NCBI GenBank assembly: GCA_964369265.1
Contig: CAYJEV010000018.1
Coordinates: forward strand, 1-24,975
Length of the DNA stretch: 24,975 nucleotides
Source of the DNA: DAMCAP01 sp964369265
GTDB taxonomy: Bacteria > Bacillota > Clostridia > Oscillospirales > Ruminococcaceae
Reading direction: 5' to 3'
A program made the translations under genes and the position numbers. Every line of letters begins with the position of its first letter. The stretch's first letter is position 1. Below, one piece after another: positions 16,088 to 24,067 of this stretch. Under the pieces are notes generated by a model that was not told the origin of the DNA, did not search any database, and saw only the letters and a program-made list of their open reading frames with translations.

Positions 16088-17152
16088 TTAATGATGAATT
16101 AAATCATCAGATTTAGATATTTTTTCTACCAAAACTTTGCCTTTTTCAGATTCGAGAAAATTCAAAGTGGTGATAGGAACTAACTTTTTCACTAAATCCC
16201 AGTTACCATCGTGAATTGCTTTGCGAACATTTGAGGCGCTAATTGGAGTTTCATCATTTTCTTTTCTGTTTATGATGTGGACTACAATATTATTTTCAGA
16301 TAAACCTTTTTGCATCTCTTCGTTATATATCCCTGTTACATTACTAAAAGGCTCATCGCCAACAAATCTATCTGTTATGTTAAGGCTTTGGGCTATTTTT
16401 GCAAACACTGCTATATCTAGCTTTGCTTGCGCTCTCATAACTTTAGTTGCCTCACGAAGAAAATAAGATGGGAAGGTTGCCGAGGATATCATATAGCTCT
16501 TAGTTTGGTGATAAATGATGTTATTTAAATGCGATGTACCTTGCTTCACAAGCTCCCATCTATCCTCAAAACTAACTATGGAGCTGTCCTCGGACACCAC
16601 AAACAAATGCAGTATATCACATTTTGAAGCTGCCTCCTCTACAAGATATCGATGACCTAATGTGAATGGATTAGCATTCATCACTATAGCTCCTACTCTC
16701 TTATCTAAAGGCTCATTGATTATGCTTTCGCTTTCTTTTTTTAGTTCTAGCAGATAATCGCTAAAGCCAGCCTTTTTATTCTCCATAAACACAACTTCAT
16801 TTTCAACATCGGCAATTTTATAAAATCCTAGATCACCAAAAAACTTTGCAGTATCATATTTAGTGTATAAAAACAGATGACTATTACCTCTGTTATACTG
16901 CTCTGTTATCAGATTTGAAATCAAACTATTTAGCAAGCCTTCGCCTTGATAATTGCTGTCTACTGCAAGACATCTTAATGTGTTTTTAAAACAAGAGCCT
17001 GTTGCCACCATATTATATTCTTCGTCAAATAACCCAGACATTAGATCTAAATTTTTATCCCGTGAAATATTTTCACGGGATAAAAGATCTTCCATTTGGG
17101 ACATTTCACGTCTATTATTTTTGTTAAGTATTGAAAACACATAACTTGACAT
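16088..17152 (-). CDS. citC: [Citrate (pro-3S)-lyase] ligase
   Basis: CitC acetylates the thiol of the citrate lyase prosthetic group using acetate and ATP, which activates the lyase. The 354-aa protein has an N-terminal GNAT-like domain (about 1-125) and a C-terminal nucleotidyltransferase domain with NPFTLGHRYL (161-170, the HxGH-type motif) and ISASNVRKA near residue 307. Length matches the family. The ATG at 17152 follows TGGAGG. It is the last gene of the operon, 24 nt after the transporter gene, whereas citC is often first in other citrate operons. A perfect 15-bp inverted repeat spans codons 23-34. Confidence 0.95.
   Translation of the reverse strand: MSSYVFSILNKNNRREMSQMEDLLSRENISRDKNLDLMSGLFDEEYNMVATGSCFKNTLRCLAVDSNYQGEGLLNSLISNLITEQYNRGNSHLFLYTKYDTAKFFGDLGFYKIADVENEVVFMENKKAGFSDYLLELKKESESIINEPLDKRVGAIVMNANPFTLGHRYLVEEAASKCDILHLFVVSEDSSIVSFEDRWELVKQGTSHLNNIIYHQTKSYMISSATFPSYFLREATKVMRAQAKLDIAVFAKIAQSLNITDRFVGDEPFSNVTGIYNEEMQKGLSENNIVVHIINRKENDETPISASNVRKAIHDGNWDLVKKLVPITTLNFLESEKGKVLVEKISKSDDLIHH
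17053..17085. repeat. Perfect 15-bp inverted repeat inside citC
   Basis: TTTTATCCCGTGAAA (17053-17067) and its exact complement (17071-17085) are separated by 3 nt. It encodes codons 23-34 of citC while forming a 15-bp hairpin with a 3-nt loop in mRNA of either strand. Such a stem inside a coding sequence is unlikely to arise by chance and may slow ribosomes, mark an RNase site, or be a protein-binding palindrome. Confidence 0.8.
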
Positions 17153-17176
17153 TGAAACACCTCCAAAAGTATTTAA

Positions 17177-18478
17177 TTATAACATTGCGCCAAATAGAAT
17201 ACTACCAACGATAAGCACGATACCGCCACCTAGACGAGAGGATAGCTGTGCATACGCAATTAGACCCATACGATTAGCCGCACCTAGAACTGCAAGGTCA
17301 CCAGAACCACCACGGTTAGCCATACATAGACCAGCTGTGATTGCAGAGTCAACTGGGAAGAAGCCTACTAGGTAACCAACAAATCCAGAACCGAAAATTG
17401 CACCAACTACTATTGCAAAGGCAATACATACATTTGCAGGATTAATAGCCTCCATAAGCTCGATAATATTAGTATCAACACCAACACCAACCATTACAAT
17501 AAGGATTAGGTTGCCTGTGAAGAAGGATTGTAGCTTCTTTGCACCAGCTCTAATGCTTTCAGGCACAACACCCATACCAGCAGCAATTGCTACAAAAATG
17601 ATCATGTAAGCAAATGTATGAATAGCAACACCAAAAATTTCTGGCAGAAGAACTTTTGAGAATAGTCTAGCTAGACCATAGAAACCAACTGCTAGGAAGA
17701 ATGCGCCGCCAATTTCTTTCATTGAAGCAGATACTTTTTTATCATCAGTTGCAAAATCTGCGCCTTTTCTGATTAGTTGGTTGCCGTCTCCAGTTAATGC
17801 TGGCTTTATTTCGCCAACACGCTTTAGAATAGCAGCTGTGATGATAGCAAAGATGTTTGCAATTGTTAGAATTGTAATAGCGAAGGAATAGTAATCAGCA
17901 GCTGGTAAACCAGTAACTGTTTCATAAATTTCGCTTAGAGGAACAGCGCCTGCTCCGTTACCGCCGCCCATGATTGGTAGAACATACTTAATGATAATTG
18001 TTGCTGGATCAATACCAAAAACTAGGCCAACTATGATACCTAAAATGCCCGCTCCGATTAGACCACCAAAAATAGCTGGTAAATAACCTGCAAACGAGCG
18101 AAGCAATAAACCACGCTCAAGAGAAAGGATAGAGCCACAAATTAGGAAAATAATAAAGAATGTTAAGAAATCTGCCTCATCCATAATTAGCTTGATAGAA
18201 TCAAGTGTGTTAGCTGGGATGTAGTTATATGTAGCTAGGAAAGCACTTCCTAAAAATGCAAGTACTAGTCCACCACCTATGTATGTATTCCAGATTGGAA
18301 TACGATCACCAATTTCACCAAACACAAGACCAAGGGACAGCATGAATAGGAAAGTTCCGCCTAAATCGCTGCCTAAAGCACCTGTGTATGCTCCAATAAT
18401 ACCAATTGCAACAACACCTGCACATAACCACCACGGCAAACCTAAAGGCTTAAACTCTTTTTTTGTTTTTTCTGACAT
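17177..18478 (-). CDS. Citrate:cation symporter, 2-hydroxycarboxylate transporter (2HCT) family
   Basis: The 433-aa integral membrane protein has about ten to eleven hydrophobic segments. It carries the two inverted-topology signature loops of the 2HCT family: GGNGAGAVPLSE near the middle and NRGGSGDLAVLGAANRM near the C-terminus, which form the re-entrant GGxG loops of CitS/CitP. Relatives move citrate or malate with Na+ or H+, or exchange them. The setting between citF and citC points to citrate; Na+ or H+ coupling cannot be told. The ATG at 18478 was chosen because GGAGG (18487-18491) lies 8 nt before it; upstream in-frame TTG and ATG codons overlap or crowd that site. Confidence 0.93.
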   Translation of the reverse strand: MSEKTKKEFKPLGLPWWLCAGVVAIGIIGAYTGALGSDLGGTFLFMLSLGLVFGEIGDRIPIWNTYIGGGLVLAFLGSAFLATYNYIPANTLDSIKLIMDEADFLTFFIIFLICGSILSLERGLLLRSFAGYLPAIFGGLIGAGILGIIVGLVFGIDPATIIIKYVLPIMGGGNGAGAVPLSEIYETVTGLPAADYYSFAITILTIANIFAIITAAILKRVGEIKPALTGDGNQLIRKGADFATDDKKVSASMKEIGGAFFLAVGFYGLARLFSKVLLPEIFGVAIHTFAYMIIFVAIAAGMGVVPESIRAGAKKLQSFFTGNLILIVMVGVGVDTNIIELMEAINPANVCIAFAIVVGAIFGSGFVGYLVGFFPVDSAITAGLCMANRGGSGDLAVLGAANRMGLIAYAQLSSRLGGGIVLIVGSILFGAML

Positions 18479-18508
18479 TGTCATTTCCTCCAAAAATACT
18501 TTGTTTAA

Positions 18509-20083
18509 TTACTTATCAAATTCGTAAGCTTTTATCTCACGAACCACATCGAGAACACTGCCATCACGGCTTTCTATAATTCCAACAATTCTATCACCAA
18601 ACTGAACTGCTTCTGGTTCCCCAACCATTGAATAAGCTATATCCCTTAGCTCTTCAATTGTGTAAAACGGAAGTTTTACATCCTTCATACAGTCAATTAA
18701 GTCTTGACGTTTTGGATTTATTGCAATACCATAATCTGTTACAACCACATCAACAGTTTCTCCTGGAGTGGTAACTGTTGTTACATTAGTACAGATAGCT
18801 GGTGTTCTACCTTGAGTAAGTGGAGCAATAACGATAGTACATTTTGCTCCAGCAGCTGTATCAGGATGTCCTCCTTGTGCTCCTGTGATAACACCATCAG
18901 AGCCTACAACTACATTACAATTAAAGTTTACATCAACCTCTAAGGATGCAAGCACCACTATATCAAGAAGATTTACAAAAGCTCCCTTATTAAATGGATT
19001 TGCATACTCAGATGTTGAAATTTCAACATGATTTGGATTAGTTTGGATGTTCTCAACAGCGCCAATATCAAATGCTTGTGTATTTACTAGCTTTTTAACT
19101 AGCCCTCTTTCTAGCATATCACACATTACTGTGTTGATACCGCCCATACCAAAGCTCATTGTTATTCCACGCTCCTCCATTATCTTAGCAAGAGAGATAG
19201 TCGAAGCAATAGACGCTCCACCAACTCCTGTTTGATAAGAAAAGCCATCTTTAAAATATGGGGTGTTAACAACAAACTTAGTACAATAATCAGCCATTAA
19301 AAGCTTTCTCATATCTGTTGTTGGCTTTGCTGCACCAGAAGCTATCTTTGCTGCATTACCAATGCAATCAACAACGCATACATAATCAACATCTACCATT
19401 GAAATGCTTGCTGGCACATTTGGAAAAGGCACTAAGCAATCAGTAACAGCAACAACCTTATCAGCATATTTAGCATCAACCATAGAGTATGCGAGCACAC
19501 CACAGTTGCTTTTTCCGCCATTTGCACCTAAATTGCCATAAAGATCGGCTGTTGGTGCGCCAATAAAAGCGATATCGATATGCACTTCGCCAGTTTCAAT
19601 AGCTCTAACACGCCCACCATGAGAGCGCATTATCGCCATATCACGAAGCTTACCTGTTGAGATAGCCTCGCCTATCTTTCCTCTAACACCAGAGGACTGA
19701 ATACCAACAATTGTGCCATCTAAAATATATGGATAAATTGGATCATTTGCTTTTCCCATAGAGCTTGCACAAATTGTGATGTCTTTAATTCTCATTTCAT
19801 GAACAGCTTCCATTACCATGTTAAGAACATAGTCGCCCTCACGAAAATGATGATGGAAAGAAAGTGTCATTCCGTCTTTAATTTCGCATTTTTCTAAAGC
19901 TTCTTTAATAGAAGAAAGCACTTTATTCCTCTTTGGGTCAATATTAGCTCTAACAGTTGGAGCTGCTTTTGTGTATTCTATATTATCTAATGCATGATAA
20001 CCAGCATATGGCTTTTTGCCAGCCTTTTCAAGCACCTCTAATGGAATTTCTCTACCTACTGAATTTTTTACTACATTCATCAT
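18509..20083 (-). CDS. citF: Citrate lyase alpha subunit (citrate:acetyl-ACP transferase)
   Basis: CitF exchanges the acetyl group on the acyl carrier subunit for citrate, giving citryl-ACP and acetate. The 524-aa sequence is full length and has typical CitF stretches such as GREIPLEVLEKAGKKPYAGYHAL at the N-terminus, the FHHHFREGDYVLNMV segment, FIGAPTADLYGNLG, and VVVGSDGVITGAQGGHPDTA, a CoA-transferase-like fold. The start codon overlaps the citE stop (ATGA), so translation is probably coupled; GAAGGAG lies about 10 nt upstream within citE. It acts in the cytoplasm with CitD and CitE in the lyase complex. Confidence 0.97.
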   Translation of the reverse strand: MMNVVKNSVGREIPLEVLEKAGKKPYAGYHALDNIEYTKAAPTVRANIDPKRNKVLSSIKEALEKCEIKDGMTLSFHHHFREGDYVLNMVMEAVHEMRIKDITICASSMGKANDPIYPYILDGTIVGIQSSGVRGKIGEAISTGKLRDMAIMRSHGGRVRAIETGEVHIDIAFIGAPTADLYGNLGANGGKSNCGVLAYSMVDAKYADKVVAVTDCLVPFPNVPASISMVDVDYVCVVDCIGNAAKIASGAAKPTTDMRKLLMADYCTKFVVNTPYFKDGFSYQTGVGGASIASTISLAKIMEERGITMSFGMGGINTVMCDMLERGLVKKLVNTQAFDIGAVENIQTNPNHVEISTSEYANPFNKGAFVNLLDIVVLASLEVDVNFNCNVVVGSDGVITGAQGGHPDTAAGAKCTIVIAPLTQGRTPAICTNVTTVTTPGETVDVVVTDYGIAINPKRQDLIDCMKDVKLPFYTIEELRDIAYSMVGEPEAVQFGDRIVGIIESRDGSVLDVVREIKAYEFDK

Positions 20084-20988
20084 ATCGCTAAATCTCCTTC
20101 GTAAACGCCAGAAGCTTTTGCAAGCTTTAATGTACGCATTGCGCCATCATAGAAGGCAATATCAATCATTTTGCCATCAACCATGAATACACCAATACCT
20201 AAAGCTTTTTTCTCATCTATTTCACGAACTACCTTCTCTGCAAATATAATTTGGCTTTGAGTTGGTGTGAAAATTCTATGCACAACCTCAATTTGACGTG
20301 GATTTACAAGCGACTTACCATCAAACCCCATCATTTTTATCATCTCCACCTCTTTTTCAAACACATCCATTTGATCAAGATAGGTAAACACTGTATCAAA
20401 GCATTGAACTCCAGATGCCCTAGCAGCAATTATCATTTGCTGCCTTGCACCAGCAAGCTCAACCCCTGTACCGCTAATTACAGTTTGAAGATCCTTTGTA
20501 TAATCTCCTCCACTAAGCGCTACACCGAACAATCTATCAGAGCTGTTACAAATATCATAACAATTCATAACTCCCCTTGCAGACTCCAAAGCAGCCATTA
20601 GTAAAGTGCTACCAACTTCTCTTCCAAACTCTTTTTCAGCAGCAACTACAGCCGCCTCAACAGTTTTAATATCCTCAGGAGTTTCAGTTTTTGCTAGGCG
20701 AATTCCATCTACTCCACCAGCAACACAAACTCTAACGTCTTCTTTCCAATGAGGAGTGTCTAAAGCGTTAATTCTAACAATTCTCTCAACGCCTCTATAA
20801 TCAACTTCCTTTAGGGCATGATATAAAGAATATCTTGCAGAATCCTTTTGGTTTTCTGCAACCGCATCCTCTAAATCAAGCATGATAGAATCTGGTTTAT
20901 ATATATATGGATCACGAATTAAACTTGGCTTTTGCGCATTTAAGAAAAGCATTGAACGACGAAGTCTTTTTTTGTTTGGATGGCTCAT
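20080..20988 (-). CDS. citE: Citrate lyase beta subunit (citryl-ACP lyase)
   Basis: CitE cleaves citryl-ACP to oxaloacetate and acetyl-ACP. The 302-aa protein is an HpcH/HpaI-type TIM barrel with the expected metal and substrate residues in LDLEDAVAENQK (Glu and Asp), RINALDTPHW (Arg) and ESARGVMNCYDI. Its N-terminus, RLRRSMLFLNAQKPS, is typical of the family. The ATG at 20988 overlaps the citD stop codon (ATGA) and has GGGGAGG 9 nt before it. An in-frame ATG six codons upstream overlaps that site and is unlikely. The gene sits between citD and citF. Confidence 0.97.
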   Translation of the reverse strand: MSHPNKKRLRRSMLFLNAQKPSLIRDPYIYKPDSIMLDLEDAVAENQKDSARYSLYHALKEVDYRGVERIVRINALDTPHWKEDVRVCVAGGVDGIRLAKTETPEDIKTVEAAVVAAEKEFGREVGSTLLMAALESARGVMNCYDICNSSDRLFGVALSGGDYTKDLQTVISGTGVELAGARQQMIIAARASGVQCFDTVFTYLDQMDVFEKEVEMIKMMGFDGKSLVNPRQIEVVHRIFTPTQSQIIFAEKVVREIDEKKALGIGVFMVDGKMIDIAFYDGAMRTLKLAKASGVYEGDLAI

Positions 20989-21284
20989 CTTATTATACCT
21001 CCCCATGGCAAATCTTGACTAACACCATTTGAGCGATAAACTGCGCATTCAACTCTAGCCTTAATTGTGCAATCAAGAGCGCCTTTATCAATAACGGTTA
21101 TACGCCCAGCTTTAACTTCTAGCCTTTCTAGCGTTTCAAGAATAGTTTTGCGAATCTGCTTTCCATACTGATGAATTACACTGCTATCTATTGAAAGCTC
21201 CAAACCTTCAGATAACGGCTCAACAGTTATCTGGACATCGCTAGACTCTAAAGTTCCAGCCATTGCCATTTTTTCAATTACCAT
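20985..21284 (-). CDS. citD: Citrate lyase acyl carrier protein (gamma subunit)
   Basis: CitD carries the 2'-(5''-triphosphoribosyl)-3'-dephospho-CoA prosthetic group on which citrate is activated and split. The 99-aa length is normal. S14 in AGTLESSDVQI corresponds to the known attachment serine (Ser14 in Klebsiella CitD). The ATG at 21284 follows GGAGGG, and the adjacent upstream region holds the operon promoter. It is the first gene of the operon and overlaps citE by 4 nt. Confidence 0.97.
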   Translation of the reverse strand: MVIEKMAMAGTLESSDVQITVEPLSEGLELSIDSSVIHQYGKQIRKTILETLERLEVKAGRITVIDKGALDCTIKARVECAVYRSNGVSQDLPWGGIIR

Positions 21285-21362
21285 AAACTTCCCTCCAATT
21301 TCTTTGCAAAAACATGTTTAATTCAAGTTTTTACATAAAACTACATTACAATTTACATATTA

Positions 21363-21391
21363 ATCCTATCATTGACCACCCCATAAGTCAA
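21363..21391 (-). promoter_or_regulatory. Promoter of the citrate operon
   Basis: On the minus strand TTGACT (21386-21391), a 17-nt spacer and TAGGAT (21363-21368) lie about 80 nt before citD. The -35 element overlaps one arm of an inverted repeat (21386-21411). Confidence 0.65.
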
Positions 21392-21411
21392 ATACATTTA
21401 AAACTATGACT
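21386..21411. promoter_or_regulatory. Candidate LysR operator between cit operon and lysR gene
   Basis: AGTCA (21386-21390) and TGACT (21407-21411) form a 5-bp inverted repeat with a 16-bp spacer. It overlaps the cit promoter -35 and lies about 27 bp upstream of the lysR -35, a place where a LysR protein could control both. The arms are short, so this is tentative. Confidence 0.35.
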
Positions 21412-21437
21412 ATCATATAAAAAAACTTATACCTCGG

Positions 21438-21466
21438 TTGAAACACGCTTATTTATTTGTTATAAT
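21438..21466 (+). promoter_or_regulatory. SigA promoter of the lysR gene
   Basis: TTGAAA (21438-21443), a 17-nt spacer and TATAAT (21461-21466) give a near-consensus promoter; the RNA would start about 28 nt before the TTG start codon. Confidence 0.8.
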
Positions 21467-21499
21467 ACACATATACTTTATAAATTGGAGGTCTAAATT

Positions 21500-22387
21500 T
21501 TGAATTTAAAGCATGCACAATACATTCTAACTATCATAAAGGAAGGCAGCATAACAGCTGCTGCCAAAAAACTATATATATCCCAACCTTCTTTAAGCCA
21601 AATTGTTAAATCGGCTGAGTCTGCCTTAGGAGCTGAAATATTTAATCGCAGTACCGACCCTATCTCGCTAACCTATGCAGGCAGTCGATTTGTTGAAACA
21701 GCGCAAAAAATCATAACCCTAAACCAAAACTTAGTTGCAGAAATAGCTGAAATAAAAGAGGAAGAACAAGGGCGCTTTAACTTAGGCATACCTGTCCAAC
21801 GTGCAATGCAGATTATCCCAACTGTTCTTCCAAAATTTAGGGCAATATATCCCCATGTACATGTAAATTTGGAAGAAAACGGTTCTGCAATGATAGAAAA
21901 TATGGTACTTAATCGTGAAGTTGATATAGGATGCTTAACAACAACCCCCACAAATAACGATTTAGATTATATTTTAATTAAGCACGAAGAGGTTGTTTTT
22001 TTGGCAAGCAAGCTATCAAATATAGCAAAAAAATACCCAAGCGGCACTGCTCTTTCGGTCCTAGATTTAAAGGACGAGCAATTTATTTGTATAAAATCTG
22101 GGCATAGTGTTAGAAAAATTCAAGAGCGATTATTTTCCCGATATGAGATAAAACCTAATATTTTTGCAGAAACTATCTCAATCGAAGTTGCTAAGAATTT
22201 AACTGTCAATAGTAATGCAATTATGTTGTGCCCAAGAGATTATATAGATATGTCCCCTGACATAATAAATAAGGCTGTAACTTTCAATATTTCTGATCCT
22301 TATCCAACAAGAGACTTTTATGTTTGTTATAGAAAAGACCATTATATTCCAAAATATATTCGTGATTTTATAAATTTGCTTTCTTAA
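21500..22387 (+). CDS. LysR-family regulator, divergent from the citrate operon
   Basis: The 295-aa protein has the LysR N-terminal winged helix-turn-helix (residues 1-60: MNLKHAQYIL, then GSITAAAKKLYISQPSLSQ) and a type-2 periplasmic-binding-like effector domain (about 90-295, with FNLGIPVQRAM and LNREVDIGCL). The start is TTG at 21500 with GGAGGT (21487-21492) in front. Divergence from citDEF makes it the likely regulator of citrate fermentation, acting by binding citrate or a product. Citrate operons of other Firmicutes are often controlled by GntR-type CitO/CitI or two-component CitAB, so a LysR here is a less usual choice. Role is inferred from position. Confidence 0.9.
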   Translation: MNLKHAQYILTIIKEGSITAAAKKLYISQPSLSQIVKSAESALGAEIFNRSTDPISLTYAGSRFVETAQKIITLNQNLVAEIAEIKEEEQGRFNLGIPVQRAMQIIPTVLPKFRAIYPHVHVNLEENGSAMIENMVLNREVDIGCLTTTPTNNDLDYILIKHEEVVFLASKLSNIAKKYPSGTALSVLDLKDEQFICIKSGHSVRKIQERLFSRYEIKPNIFAETISIEVAKNLTVNSNAIMLCPRDYIDMSPDIINKAVTFNISDPYPTRDFYVCYRKDHYIPKYIRDFINLLS

Positions 22388-22462
22388 TGGATTTAATTTC
22401 CTTGTTAAATATAACATAAAAGTTTTGAGAATTTTGTCAAAATATACAATGATCAAATTTCA

Positions 22463-22500
22463 AAAAACAAAAAACCGCCAAAATTTCGGCGGTTTTTTGC
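22463..22500. terminator. Bidirectional terminator between lysR and aminotransferase genes
   Basis: A perfect 11-bp stem AAAAAACCGCC/GGCGGTTTTTT (22469-22479 with 22488-22498) with an 8-nt loop carries T-runs in both directions. It separates two convergent genes. Confidence 0.9.
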
Positions 22501-22535
22501 TTGCAAATCTATAATTTTTAAAATTAGGAGCTTAA

Positions 22536-23732
22536 TTATCCTTCAATTTCCTTGTATGCAATGAGTGCATTTTCAAGAATTTTCATTGAAGCTCTTAAAT
22601 CTTCTTCATTTATAACATAAGACATTCTAATCTCGTTAAGCCCCAAGCCTTCAGTTGCGTAGAAGCTCTTTGCTGGAGCGAACATTACAGTTGCACCATT
22701 ATAGCTATAGTCTGTGAGAAGCCACTTAGCAAATTTCTCAGCATCTTTAATTGGCAGCTTAGCAATAATATAAAAAGCGCCCTTAGGTTCTTCGCAAATT
22801 ATACCATCAATCTTCTTAAGCGCAGAATAAACAACATCTCTTCGATGCTTATATTCATGATATACCTTTTCCATATAATCAGATGATACATTAGCAAGAG
22901 CAGCAGCTCCAACTTGGTCAAGAGTTGCAACGCATAGTCTGCCTTGGCATAGCTTTAGCATTTGATTGATAATTTCCTTATTCTTGCTAGCAACACAACC
23001 AACTCTTGCTCCACATGCGCTATATCTCTTTGAAATACTATCAACTAAAATTACTCTATCAGCAATTTCATCTATAGAAGCAAAGCTAATAAATTCAAGC
23101 CCATCATAAACAAACTCTCTATACACCTCATCAGAAATAATATACAAATTATGTTCAAGAGAAATATCCTTTAGCATATCAATCTGCTCTTTATCATAAA
23201 CAGCGCCAGTTGGATTTCCTGGGTTAGATAAAAGTATAGCCTTAGTTTTTTCTGTTATCAAAGAAGTTATCTCTTGTTTTGATGGAAGCCTAAAGCCATT
23301 TTCTGCTTTTGTTGTTATTGGCACAACCTTAACTCCAACATAGTTAGCAAATCCGTTGTAGTTTGTATAAAATGGCTCCGGGATTAAAACCTCATCTCCA
23401 ACATCGCAACAAGCAAGCATTGCAAACACAAGCGCCTCACTACCGCCATTTGTCACTAAAATCTCATCATCACTATAGTTAATACCATATCCTTTATAAT
23501 ACTTAATAAACGCCTCTATAAGCTCAGGTATGCCTTGAGAGAAAGCATATGCTAGAACTTTTTTATCAAAATTCTTTATCGCATCAAAAAATTCCTCTGG
23601 TGTTTCAATATCTGGCTGACCTATATTAAGGTGATACACTTTCTTGCCTTGCTTTTTTGCGTCTTCTGCTAGTGGAGATAACTTCCTTATCGGCGAAAAC
23701 TGCATTTCTTGTATTCTGTTTGAAAAATTCAT
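22536..23732 (-). CDS. Class I/II pyridoxal-phosphate aminotransferase (aspartate-type)
   Basis: The 398-aa cytoplasmic enzyme has the fold-type I landmarks: NIGQPDI near the N-terminus, TNGGSEAL that binds the PLP phosphate, NPGNPTG with N173, SDEVYREF with D201, the Schiff-base lysine K235 in SISKRYS, and R243 in GARVG. It would transfer an amino group between a 2-oxo acid and an amino acid; the acceptor cannot be told. The ATG at 23732 was preferred to an in-frame GTG seven codons upstream because AAGGAGG lies 5 nt before it. It is divergent from a D-2-hydroxyacid dehydrogenase gene, so both may work on the same 2-oxo acids. Confidence 0.93.
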   Translation of the reverse strand: MNFSNRIQEMQFSPIRKLSPLAEDAKKQGKKVYHLNIGQPDIETPEEFFDAIKNFDKKVLAYAFSQGIPELIEAFIKYYKGYGINYSDDEILVTNGGSEALVFAMLACCDVGDEVLIPEPFYTNYNGFANYVGVKVVPITTKAENGFRLPSKQEITSLITEKTKAILLSNPGNPTGAVYDKEQIDMLKDISLEHNLYIISDEVYREFVYDGLEFISFASIDEIADRVILVDSISKRYSACGARVGCVASKNKEIINQMLKLCQGRLCVATLDQVGAAALANVSSDYMEKVYHEYKHRRDVVYSALKKIDGIICEEPKGAFYIIAKLPIKDAEKFAKWLLTDYSYNGATVMFAPAKSFYATEGLGLNEIRMSYVINEEDLRASMKILENALIAYKEIEG

Positions 23733-23797
23733 AACTTCCTCCTTGTCACACACTTAATTTTATGTTATTATACTAAAGTCTAATTTAAAGCGTTGAT

Positions 23798-23823
23798 AAT
23801 TACACAGTAATAACTTTGTAATT
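23798..23823. repeat. Inverted repeat at the aminotransferase transcription start
   Basis: AATTACA (23798-23804) and TGTAATT (23817-23823) are perfect 7-bp arms with a 12-bp spacer. The expected start point (about 23818) lies within it, a usual site for a repressor. Confidence 0.4.
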
Positions 23824-23824
23824 C

Positions 23825-23853
23825 ATTATAGACTAATGTGTGTTATATGTAAA
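23825..23853 (-). promoter_or_regulatory. SigA promoter of the aminotransferase gene
   Basis: On the minus strand TTTACA (23848-23853), a 17-nt spacer and TATAAT (23825-23830). The leader would be about 85 nt. The whole 23733-24067 gap holds this promoter, the dehydrogenase promoter and two inverted repeats, with no gene. Confidence 0.75.
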
Positions 23854-23866
23854 ATACAGATTTCAT

Positions 23867-23901
23867 TATACACCATATACGATTTTTTGTATAGGTGTAT
23901 A
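23867..23901. repeat. Inverted repeat between the two divergent promoters
   Basis: TATACACC (23867-23874) pairs with GGTGTATA (23894-23901), and TATAC/GTATA extends the pairing inward past one bulged A, around an 8-nt T-rich centre. It lies just upstream of the aminotransferase -35 and about 100 bp before the dehydrogenase -35, suiting a shared regulator site. Confidence 0.45.
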
Positions 23902-24001
23902 TTATATTCCCCAAAAATTTTATGAGCCAACGAAACAATAAATGTAAATGTATTGATGCAACATCACATATTTTGAATAATTGCCATATAAATAAAAGTA
24001 T

Positions 24002-24030
24002 TTTACAACAATTTAATATACTACTATAAT
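24002..24030 (+). promoter_or_regulatory. SigA promoter of the D-2-hydroxyacid dehydrogenase gene
   Basis: TTTACA (24002-24007), a 17-nt spacer and TATAAT (24025-24030), about 38 nt before the ATG. Confidence 0.75.
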
Positions 24031-24067
24031 TAGCTTTAAAAGAAAGAGATGAAAGGAACAGAAATTT

